Of a stretch of DNA of 64,000 nt, positions 52,463 through 64,000 are shown one piece after another. The translations under genes and the position numbers were made by a program. The notes beneath the pieces are model-generated. The model was given only the letters and a program-made list of their open reading frames with translations, was not told the DNA's origin and did not search any database. Within the stretch, counting starts at the first letter, position 1. Each line of letters opens with the position of its first letter. The stretch is from Brachycybe producta (lineage: Eukaryota; Arthropoda; Diplopoda; Playtdesmida; Andrognathidae), in the NCBI GenBank assembly GCA_036925085.1, contig JAUPFP010000041.1, positions 1,642,001 to 1,706,000 of the forward strand, in the 5' to 3' direction.

Positions 52463-53359
52463 GAGCCTAGGTACACCGCCATCTTGTTGTTTTGAGCAGA
52501 CGACAACGAGACAAACGAGTGTTCTTATATGGTGTTACTAAAACTGAAAGAAATCGCCTCACAATCGCTCAATTAAAATACAGTAAAGCGCAAAATGCAA
52601 TAAAAAGTATTGTTCTTCACGTGCTCGATTTATATAATTTTTGAAAAGGTCCTTCTATTTTTAAACAAGGTTCAAAGTCGTTCGTTTTTTCAACCCCATG
52701 TTAAATCCCATAGGATCAAAAACCGTCCCACAAACATTTGAAAAACTCTCGTTAAAACGATTTAGAACAATAACAAAATAATTAGCACATACATTCATGT
52801 ATTGGCTTCACGATGTTTCCTTTTTATAAATTTTAAAAAGGTCCTTCTATTTTTTAATAACGTTTAAAATCGTACGTTTTTTAACTCCATGTTAAGTCCC
52901 ATAGGAGCAAAACAAGGTCCCACAAACGTTAGAAGAACTCCCATTAAAATGATTTAGAACAACCAAACAAAATTAGCACGTACTTACACGTGTTTCTTGC
53001 CTTCAGGATTATTCCTTTTTATAAATTTTAAAAGGGCTTTCTATTTTTAAATAACATTTAAAATCTTACGTTTTTTAACTCCATGTTAATTCCCATAGGA
53101 CCAAAAAAACCGTCACCAAACATTTGAAGAACTCCCATTAAAAGCGACTTAGAACAATCACACAAAAATTAGCACGTGTATTAATCTACTGGCTTCACGA
53201 TGTTTTCTTTTTATAAGATAAGCACGCGAAATTATTTTTCTATTAATTATTACGTGACTTCGAACGGGTGAAAAAACGTTAAAAAACCGTTTTTCAATCA
53301 ACAACGATCGCAGCGCCTACATTCGGAGAAATTTCAAATTAAACGATGTATCTAGCCTC
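52463..53359. mobile_element. 897-bp TTAA element present only in copy B
   Basis: Copy A reads ACTTAAAAGTG at the matching point (24604-24614). Copy B has TTAA, 897 extra bases, then TTAA again (52459-52462 and 53360-53363), an exact 4-bp target duplication. Termini GAGCCTAGGTACA and GATGTATCTAGCCTC are inverted with a few mismatches. The interior is a tandem array of about three 180-bp units, each with CCTTCTATTTTT, ACTCCATGTTAA, CCCATAGGA and TTTAGAACAA. No transposase. It is nested inside the fold-back element of copy B. TTAA targets suggest a piggyBac-like mover. Confidence 0.9.
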
Positions 53360-53781
53360 TTAAAAGTGTGTCCATGGTTGGCATGCGACCATTGCGAAGC
53401 TTTTTATGTCAGTTTAAAAATAACCCCAACTTTGAGCAGACGACATTTTTTTTATTTTATCTATACAATGTGTTTTGAAAGATATCGATATTAAAATAGT
53501 GTTAATTCAGTCACCATTCTAGTTTCTAACACGCTTTCAATTTCTTCTTAGTGTTGCTTCTGAACAGAATAATTATAATTAGCGAACTATAATTAACTGT
53601 TCATGAAACGTAACAGACAATTGTCAGGCCGTTCGTCAGAGGGCGCACAAATTGACGTCATAAACGGGAGGGCACTCCTTGCCTAAATACGGGTATAACA
53701 TTACAAGGAAGACAAGACCTGACAAGACTGTCAGACTGTCAAGACATTGTAATTATTTCACTTCTACTGTGTGTGTGTGTG

Positions 53782-54656
<875 letters not shown>

Positions 54657-54985
54657 GTGTGTGTGTGGGATGACTAAGTATGGCGTCTAAAATAAGCAAA
54701 TTTTCACATAAAAAACGCCATATTTGTACACCCGAACTATAACATCGGGTTTCCTCTTTACAGCCTTTGGCCTAGTTGCAACTTTCTGGAGGACATCATT
54801 ACGCTAAGCTGAAGTTCTTCTCAAGCGCTGAGACGAGAACGCTTTTAACGCGGAGTGGAGAGTGTACCTTGTAGTTTGTTTTCGTTTGTTTTGTTTGATT
54901 TTCTTCAATATCTTCGCATAAGTGAATGTAACCGTGCATTTAATCGAGAATGAGTTTTATTTCAGTGATGTGTTGAAAGCTAAAC

Positions 54986-55528
54986 ATGCAAGAAAATGAA
55001 GATTTGGACACAATAATGAACGTGTTTGGATTGAGTCCTACCGACCCGCTGGACACTTTTGCAGGCGAGTAGGAGTTTATCTCCCGGCCATTGCATTTTC
55101 TTCCGTATTACTCACCTCTGTGCATTTGTTGAATGTTCTCACCTTTTAGAAATGTGGTACCAAGTGTTCCTTTGGGCCCTGTTTTCATCTGTGTTCGTGC
55201 ATACGTTCGCCGGAAGCATCGCTTTCTGTATGTTACGTCTTCACAAGACTGGACGTTTTGCACCCTTGGCAATAGTTCTGATGGGAGTCATTTCACCCCT
55301 GACGGGAGGCGTCCTAACCAGTTAATTCAAAATTGGGACTCAATGAATAGAATATTTTTTTTTAATTCGACTTTTTCTCTGTACTTTTATACCTCAGGTG
55401 CTGCAATTGCTGGCGTCTATCGCGCTTCGAGCTTCCAAATGGCTCCTTTCTATGCGCTCATCTACGGGATCGGACAAACAGCCATGGCAGCCATAATGTC
55501 CTTCACGAGGATGTTGGCAACTCTTTGA
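54986..55528 (+). CDS. TMEM170A: TMEM170A-like membrane protein, copy B (3 exons)
   Basis: Exons 54986-55064, 55150-55320 and 55398-55528. The predicted 126-residue protein is the same as in copy A; changes are confined to the introns (TCACC for TTTCC before the exon-2 acceptor, and one extra T in intron 2). The GC donor of intron 1 is preserved. As both copies are intact, real duplication would give two working genes. Confidence 0.9.
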
Positions 55529-56538
55529 AGAGAAACCATATTCCTGCAATAATTAATATCATCGATTTTGCCCATTTGTAAATTAACCCTGGTTTTATTT
55601 AAACTTCATTGTTATGTGTTCAGTAATAAAGATCACCTTGTTTCAAATGTTAGTTTGTAATTTATCTTGTATTCATGTAACTTGCCAGGATTTCAACTAA
55701 AGCAGAAAATCTGGATTTGGAAATTTTGTTAGCAACTTCTTGAATTTGGGACAGGAACTGCAGATTCATCCATAAAAATAATTTTTTCTACGTTAATTAT
55801 ATAGGAAACAATTAAGAGTAATAGTAAACAAACAGAGCTCAGTCTTTTATTTATATTAAAATAGCTTGTGAACCGTTAAAGACAGCTCCATACTATACTG
55901 TAAGCCAGTGGATTATAGAGGGAAGGTATTCTGAACGTTTTCATTAAAATATTTTTCTACCTCTAGTAGATTCCAAGTCAAATAATGAGGGTTCCCCACA
56001 ACATTTTTTTTTTGGGTTGGGTACGCGGGGGCCCGCACTAGTATCATAAGAATCATAAGTTTCATAAAATTAAATTGTAATTTATTTATAAATTGATTCC
56101 AATGAATACAATGGAACAGAAAAAAATATTCTATTTAATGGTAATTTTATTGGAATTTTAATGGTATTGGAATCAAAACTTAAAACCTAAATTTTCTATT
56201 AAAGGATATCGAAATTAAAATTAAAATAATTCCAATACTCATCGTTGCTTCTGCCCAGGATTCTTGCAATGTTTGAACAGACGTTTTTCTAGGTAGTATG
56301 AGGGCAAACGGCCAATTTGTTCATGCAAGCTTCAGGCATATGGCTCGAGGTTACTGCAATTATATTATAACAAAAAAAAAAAACAATGTAAATAAAGAAT
56401 CGTCAATAAAAAGCATAATTCAAATAATAAATTTATTTGCTTATTTTTTTTTTTCAAAATCAACGTCTTGCACAGCACTTACAGTAGAAAAAGCCAACAT
56501 TTGAAACTCAATAAGAACGAATGAAACCATCTGAATAG

Positions 56539-59500
56539 TTAGAGACCGATGGTGTAAGACTTTCCATTGATGTTATGAATGGTGGTCACTTCGGGCTTTG
56601 TCACACACCATTCGTACCAAACGTTTCGAGTGGAAACACGACGCCAGAAATTCACTTCGACGTCACATCCTTTTACTAAGTTAATTGGGTTCTGAAAAAT
56701 AATAATTCGTTATCAAAAAAACGTTTATATAGGACTCGGTATCCCTGAGTAGTAAATTAAAATAATTTTAGATTTCAAATGAAAGTCATACACAAAATGA
56801 TAAAATATCCACATAAATCTAAAATGCATGATTTCAATAAGGCTAGCAGATTTGTTGACGCATATATTATATTCAAAACACAAACTCATGAAAAACCAAT
56901 TTAACTTAGTTATTACCGTTCATGGTTTAGCCAGGTACTGTAGGATGTCTAGGTTAATTCGGTTTGGTTTGAAACTAGTTTTCACTGGAAACAAATAACT
57001 AGTATTATATAGTTTTTCATTTGTAACGAATCAAAATGATTGTACCACATAAAATAGTCTCAATTATCAGACCTTACATTTCAGTAAATAAACTATGTTT
57101 GTTGCAATGACATTATGGTTCTTTCTATTTTAAAATAAGTTTGAAAGTGTCTTACATGCTAATTTTCGAGGCAATTAGAAACGTACTATTCATCTATAGA
57201 AATGTAGGCTATTTTCAAACTTTCTTTAAAAATAGAAGGAATCATAACTAGGTTTTGCAAAAGTATTAGTGGATTCACAAAAATATTTTAGTGCTTATTA
57301 TTGCACTTCAAATTACGTTTCAAAAATAACTGTACACAAATAGAACGACTAAACACAAAAAAACCAACATGTAAACACCGGCTACACCAAATATTGCATC
57401 GTACAGATTTCCTTCATGCCGATAGCCTCTATCAGTATCGCATATTATAAAGTGTTGTATAATAAGGTTAGATAGGGGAGAAATTCAATAGTGTTTCCAT
57501 ATAGAACAGGGTTAATTCCACTCCTCAGGGTAGAGTCATAATTAGTTGGAGATAAGGCTGATGAACGGATTACTTCCAACATAATGCAAGTGTAGGGGTT
57601 TAATCAACGAGTTCTAAAAGGGTGTTTCAGACAGGTAAAGTGCATAGTATACAAATTATTCATATGTGTCCCCCCCCCTATGTAAAATATTGTAGCACCG
57701 TGTGGTGTCCCTACACTGCAGAGATAGTTCTCATTCTGTCGAAATGATTCCACATAGAGCTGCTATGTTTGTTCGTGTCAAATATGAGATTGTTGGTAGT
57801 GTGGCAAAAATGGTTTCAGAAATTGGTTGTTAGAATTTATTTGCAAGAAATGTATGCAATCGTTGCTGACAACGCCGTAATCAGAGGCTGCACACGACGA
57901 CCTGTTGTCATGACACTTGCACTGTAAATGCGAACACGCAGCATAATATTCCTCAATTAGTGTGTGCCACTGACAAAAATGGTCATAGGAAAGAAATCTC
58001 CTATTATCTTTCCTTCGTCGAGAGTGGAACAGTAAACCGCATTTAAAATTTGTCTAACAACATGTTTGAAATCCTATTTTAATTGATAAAATAAGAATTC
58101 AAGTCTTACTCTTATTGGAAAGTACATAGGAAACCAGCTGAACATTCCATGCGAATGGGTTTTTGGAACGATACCTGCAATAAAAAAATTCACAAAATAA
58201 AATTTACATCATGACTGTCAATTGAATATATTAAAACCTTTCTTAGAATACGTTTTCACTGAAGCCTAGTAAAGACTTGGAATACTAAGACACGTGACAG
58301 TGTATGGGACCTTTTAGTTACTGTTGAGATACTATTGCGATACTTATCTTGCAACACGTCCATACTACGAAATGTTGCTCAACTTCCATTTTGGGTGGAA
58401 TACAAAAAAACGGAAATTTTTGTCTCGCAACAGTCCTCAGACTCCGATAACATTGTCTCTATACAGTCAAGCGACTGTATCTCAACAGTCACTAGCCAAG
58501 ACCAGATACTAGCATCGTATGACTTTGTATCCATGTGTATCCTAAGCTTTAGACTCCTGATTTGTTAACACAACTTGTTGGAAACACAACTATGACAAAA
58601 ATTTATTTTGTTCGCGCTCAAAAATGTTGCAAAAACGATTAAAATGTTTGTGGGCTCGTGTTATAAGCGTCCGCTCCAACAGCAAAAAAATGTAATGTTT
58701 TTTCATAAACAAATGTGCAAAACAGGAAAATCGACTCAGCACCAATATACAAAAAAGAAAAGAACGCCCACTCCCCTTTAAAGACATTGCTAAAATGTTC
58801 ACTCGTTTATGGTTGCAACATGTTACAGTGGAAACGCAAAATGCATCATATACATGAATCTGGACTCATATTTCGATGAAAATGCTTACAATCTCGATAC
58901 ACACAACGAGAGACGTTTAAACATATTTATTTAAAAAAAAACTTAAAACAATCGAAAAGTTGCGATTTCAAGTTGTATAAATATGAGGTAAACATTCATA
59001 GTAAATCAGTTATAACATGTTTCACTTTTATGTACACCGGAGGTAACACAGCTGAAAACACGTGTTATTAGCATTGTTTTTAACAAATTTTAAAAATCGG
59101 CTCATAAAATGTATTAACTTTTGTTATTCATATTTGTTAATTACATTTGCTATTAACATTGTTTAAAGTCTCTAAAATGTTAATAACACGTTACTAATTA
59201 CCTTTTGTAAACAACATTTGCTATTTTTTCCAATTAATATGCCCATAATATTGTTGCAAACGTTATTAAATAGCAGAAATTTTGCGATCGATCTGGAGGC
59301 GGTCCAGATCAAAGGATGTTGAAAAAATGTTACTAGCAAGTTATTTCTGTTGTAAACATTGTCAATAACAATCAAATATGATTACTTTCGCAATGATACA
59401 CTTTATGGTACACAGATTTAATAGATGTTTGAATGTTTAAATATGTGATATTGTCATTCCTGTTTCATTTTTTTTATAAAATCCCACAAGTAAAATTAAC

Positions 59501-62500
59501 GGGTTGCGTTAAACTTGAGGTCACGTTATATTCGAGCTAATACAATAAATTTGCCAGAATTATAACTTAATAATAAGTCTCACAGAATTCTCTATTCTTA
59601 ATCAAAAAGTTTTAAAGAATAATTGCTGAATACGGGACTCACTTAAAGTAATGTTCTTGTACAATACAGTGTCAAAGTAGCCAGCAAAGCCATGAAGTAC
59701 GCTATCCATACCAATCTGGAATCGCACAGCCTTGAACCTCGTATTGTCGATAACTTTATCTACAAACAACAACATAAATTATCAACATGCTGAACACTTA
59801 GTAATAAACGCATTTAACATTTGGCAACTTACCTTTGTTTGGGTGACTAAATGTGAACAGAGGCACTGGAGCAGCAAGCTCCACTTTGTTGTGTAGGCGA
59901 ACAACGTATGGAGTTTCAAAGGCATTCTAAACAAAACACACAAAAACCATCGAAAAGATGAAACATCATTTCACAAGAAAAAACACAGCAAATCTTTGTG
60001 AAACAAGGGATTCAAGAAACCCTATAGACCTCCATTGCTATAATATATGCTTTTATATATGTACGCACATGTGCACACGTGTGCGCATGTATACGCACAT
60101 GTACACACGTGTGCACATGTATACGCACATGTACACACGTGTGCGCATGTGTACGCACATGTGTGCATGTGTATGCACATGTACACACGTGTGCGCATGT
60201 ATACGCACATGTACACACGTGTGCGCATGTAAACACACATGCGCACATGTACACACGTTTGCACATGTAAACACACATGTACACACGTGTGCGCATGTGT
60301 ACGCACATGTACACACGTGTGCACATGTGTATGCACATGTACACACGTGTGCGCATGTGTATGCACATGTACACACTTGTGCGCATGTGTATACACATGT
60401 ACGCACATGTACACACGTGTGCATAGGTGTACGCACATGTACACACGTGTGCATAGGTGTACGCACATGTACACACGTGTGCATAGGTGTACGCACATGT
60501 ACACACTTGTGTGCACGTGTACGCACTTGTGCGCATGTGTAAGCACTTGCACACACTTGTGCGCACTTGTACACACTTGTGCGCTAAAAGATCCTAAATT
60601 TTATTTTAAGTAGCCAGGAGTTAAGGTCTTTTGGTGGAAATATTCAAAGGGGTTTTTATTTTACACCTTTTTGAATTATACTAATTTGCTCGACTTATGT
60701 TAAAAGGTCCATTTATCTAACAATCCTTTGCTTGTATGTATTATTAATCATCGTTGCTAACGATTTTCATTTCTGAAATTCCCTGACTTTTCTAGGTTTT
60801 CCAGACCAAAGTTGGATATTTTTCCAGGTTTCTTGAAAGAACAACTATATATGTTCTTCCTTTTTTTTTGAAAATTCTCTATTTCCCTGGTTTTTAGAGC
60901 ATTTCAATTTTGTTTTGTTTGGAATTTAGGTGTTTTTTTTTTTTGAATCACTGGAATTGGAATTTTAGAAAATAAATTTCCTAACATTTCCAGGTTTTAC
61001 ATATTTTATGCTAAACTCCCTGACTCTTTTGAAAATTTTCTAAATCCCAGACATTTCCAGATTCCCAGGTTGAGTGGCAAGCCTGTTGATATGTTCTTGA
61101 AGTACTGCGAAAATTTCGCAACGTTTTGAATTACTGTTTGTATGCTCGAGCTATTTCAGTAACTATTGGAACCTTAACGGCACTTCCAACTCGGGACCAT
61201 CTAGGCTTCTATTATGATTACATTCAAATTCTATATATACATTATAAATGAATGATGGATACAAAAAGGGAAACATAACTATTAAAACACTATGAATCTT
61301 TAGTTCATAACATAACCATATTCGAAAGGTGATTTTAATAACAGATTTAAATCAATTCACAATGCAGTGAAGCAAAATATCGATTTTCAGCCCATTCTTC
61401 CATTTTGTTAGGTCCTCATTTTATAAAACAAAATTTTCACTTTCGATAACGATATTTTACTTCCAACTGAAAGTTTAGCATTTGCATATTAGAACGGAAA
61501 CATGCACAACAGTGAAGCGAAACATTTTTTTAAACGATATTTCCAAATTACTTAGGAATACTTTTCACCGTCAAGTTAAAAAGAATTAATCAACTGATCA
61601 TAATCACGAATATAATAAGAAAACCAATAGATACCCCTAGGCGTAGTCCTCGATCTCTATCTTTGCAAACCCTCACTTCACAGTGCAACTTCGGTGATTG
61701 AATAGGACTTATGTGTGACGTGTAACTTTCAGGAATACTGACACCATCATCTAAACGAAAACAAACGAAAAAACAACGGCAATCTTAAATTCTCGATTTC
61801 GATTCAGTGTGGCCAAAACAAAAAAAAAAATCATCTATAAACACGCAAAAACGATAAATCTCACGGTTTTCAAACTTTTAGAAATATCATGATGAAAATC
61901 CTCTTAAGCCAGGTATTCACCAACTGAGCGAGCGAGCAAACATTCGCTCTCTCGTGTTCAAGAAAGATCGGGATCGGGTGAATGGCGGTTGTTTAGTGTT
62001 GTCCGTGCTTGTTTAGTGTGGACGGTGATTATTGCATTGTTGAAATGTTTGTGCGGATTAGAGTGCTCGCTGTAAACGATGGATCAATACGGAGATATCT
62101 TGCAGTCTCATCAATTTCGTTTAAACAAGAGTTTTACTGTAATTATTAGTTTGTGATAACTTCCAGAATAAGTGACATGCCAACTTGGTCAAGGATGCTA
62201 AAGAGGATGTGAGCAGAACCCGTTTTAAATGCATTCTTTAAATCTAGCTAGATAATATCAGAAAACACCAATTTTGGCGAGTCTTCATGAACAGACTAAA
62301 GGCCAAAATTGTGATTGTGGCATCCATCAAATGACCTGAAGCCTTTCCGTTCCACTGACAAAAGCTATGTGCCTCTGTCAACGTTTGGAGATGAAAAACC
62401 AGAAGGTTAACCCGATTTAGAAATCAGGACTGCTATGGGTGTTTTTTACTTGGTTGGGATAGACAGGCATTAAACATAGCAGATTAAAAAGGGCGCTGGG

Positions 62501-63619
62501 GTTGGCTAAAAAACGATTCTCATAAAAGGCTTTGTCAGAACCAGGAGATTCTGAAAGAAAACAATGAGAGGAATGGTCATATTTCTTCTAGTGAAAATGG
62601 TTTGTGACACTCGCATCTAACAATATGTATGATAACATAAGGCCGCTTTTATGCAAGAGTTTCGTGTCGCACGACAAACGTTAACACGACAACAAATGCA
62701 TTACTTTATGCACTGCTGTCCGTTCAAATTGCCGTCGCGTTTTGACAAGCATGCCATCGTGTGCTACAAAACGCCGACGGCAAAAAGGCTCGTGACTTTA
62801 CTAAGTACACCGTTTTTTAGGGTAATTTTATGAAAACGTGTCGTTTGTCTGCTGTTGTATTACAGTGCTGCCAACTCTTCAGCCCAACTTGCAATGCAAA
62901 AAAAGCACTGGCCGATTGGCTAAACTGATATGATTTCCCCACCCGGAATCTGTCGTCATGTCACACGACACCAAACACGTACATAAAAAGCAAACCTAGA
63001 AAACGCGCCTCAATCTGCCATCGTGTCGTGCACTAAGACCACAATTAATGTCACTGGTGACAAAAAGCAGTAATGTCAAAGTGCATTTTGATCATACAGA
63101 AAATTCACAAAGAAAATTGAAAAAACCTACTAACATTCACAATTTTTGTCTTCCAATTCAATGAAAAGACCAAAAATATGATTTTAGTAGAACACAAACA
63201 CAGATAAAAACACAAGAAATAAAAAAAACACAAGTTAACTAACCTTTTAAAAACTTTTGGGCCCCATCTAGACATTCTGGTGACAACTCATTGTCACCAA
63301 ATGATCCCAAAAGTTCGCTAATTAAAATATCGGCCTTTTCAGGAGGATTCCACTCCCTCATATCACATGAAACTACAGTAACTGAGTCGCCCCACTCTTC
63401 TACTTTACTAGAAAGCAGCCTTAAAAACAAAAACAAAATTCATCTCGGCAATCAAAATCAAAATAACTTCTACAAATATAAATATATTTTTCTTACGTCA
63501 CAATTGCGTTCGGATTTTTTTCCACGGCATAAACTTTAACCTTCCGATCAGCATTTTCGGCAGCCTTTAGTGCAGCACGAACAAGAGGGCCACGTCCCGC
63601 GCCAACCACCATCAAAACT
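56539..63619 (-). CDS. PRMT5: PRMT5, last seven exons (copy B, continues beyond the window)
   Basis: Minus-strand exons 63497-63619, 63244-63419, 61635-61750, 59833-59926, 59643-59759, 58110-58174 and 56539-56691 (TAA stop). They encode the SAM-binding GAGRGPL, the double-Glu loop [15 protein letters not shown] and the C-terminal beta-barrel. Splice sites are as in copy A. The next exon upstream (equivalent of 36551-36609) would lie past 64000, so whether this copy is complete at its 5' end cannot be seen here. Confidence 0.92.
60057..60584. repeat. Alternating purine-pyrimidine minisatellite, copy B
   Basis: Same length and, by eye, the same sequence as 31260-31787, although nearby homopolymers differ between the copies. 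It lies in the matching PRMT5 intron. Confidence 0.9.
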
Positions 63620-64000
63620 CTGTATTTAGCACCAAAGTTCTTCAATTAGAACAAAAGCACTGAACTATCAACATGAAATTTAAACATCTTAAACATTAAA
63701 CTTGAATGCCTAGAACAAAAAGAAAAATCTTCCTTTTCTAGTGTTTGCATATTCCACTTCCTTTTAAGGGTATGGTATGTCTGTAGTATTGAATTCCACA
63801 CAACTATCCACCCAACTCCACCACAATAGCAGCATTTAGACCTAAATGTGTTGCCCATTAATGCAAAAGTGTCTTGTACGTAACAAAAAAATGAGCAAAA
63901 TTTGGACATATGTTGGGGACCGTTTCCAAACATTCTGGATGTTGTTTCTCCAGAATGGGTATGGCAGTGAAAATTGGAGTTCCTTACTTTTGCAAGTTCC

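Overview
The window looks like nuclear DNA from an AT-rich invertebrate animal genome. Three protein genes have animal orthologues, they are split by GT-AG introns (two look GC-AG), and introns and intergenic DNA are packed with short non-autonomous DNA transposons (hAT-like, TTAA-type and Helitron). I cannot place the phylum.

Layout. 1-2568 is repeat-rich 3' flank. FBXO31 runs on the minus strand from 23443 (exon 1, F-box) to 2569 (stop) in nine exons, with a 12.3-kb first intron full of MITEs. About 2.7 kb beyond its start lies a TMEM170A-like gene on the plus strand (26187-26728, three exons). Tail-to-tail with it is PRMT5 on the minus strand (stop at 27739). Twelve PRMT5 exons are visible up to 37980, covering about the last 450 residues. 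Upstream of them come a 481-bp fold-back element and an incomplete Ty3/Gypsy-like LTR retroelement (38654-42514).

At 42515 the sequence jumps back: 42515-64000 is a nearly identical second copy of 14713-35203. Copy B repeats FBXO31 exon 1 (without the other exons), TMEM170A and the last seven PRMT5 exons. Differences are a few substitutions, homopolymer and microsatellite length changes, and one clean 897-bp TTAA-flanked insertion present only in copy B. FBXO31 is complete only on the left edge and PRMT5 could be complete only beyond the right edge. This is what one would see if two haplotypes of one locus had been joined end to end in an assembly; a real 27.8-kb tandem duplication with a breakpoint in the retroelement is the alternative.

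The three genes do not form a pathway. FBXO31 is a substrate receptor of an SCF ubiquitin ligase, TMEM170A a small membrane protein of ER and nuclear envelope, and PRMT5 the type II (symmetric) arginine methyltransferase. All splice phases were worked out by hand and close exactly for FBXO31 (457 or 466 aa), TMEM170A (126 aa) and the visible part of PRMT5 (449 aa).
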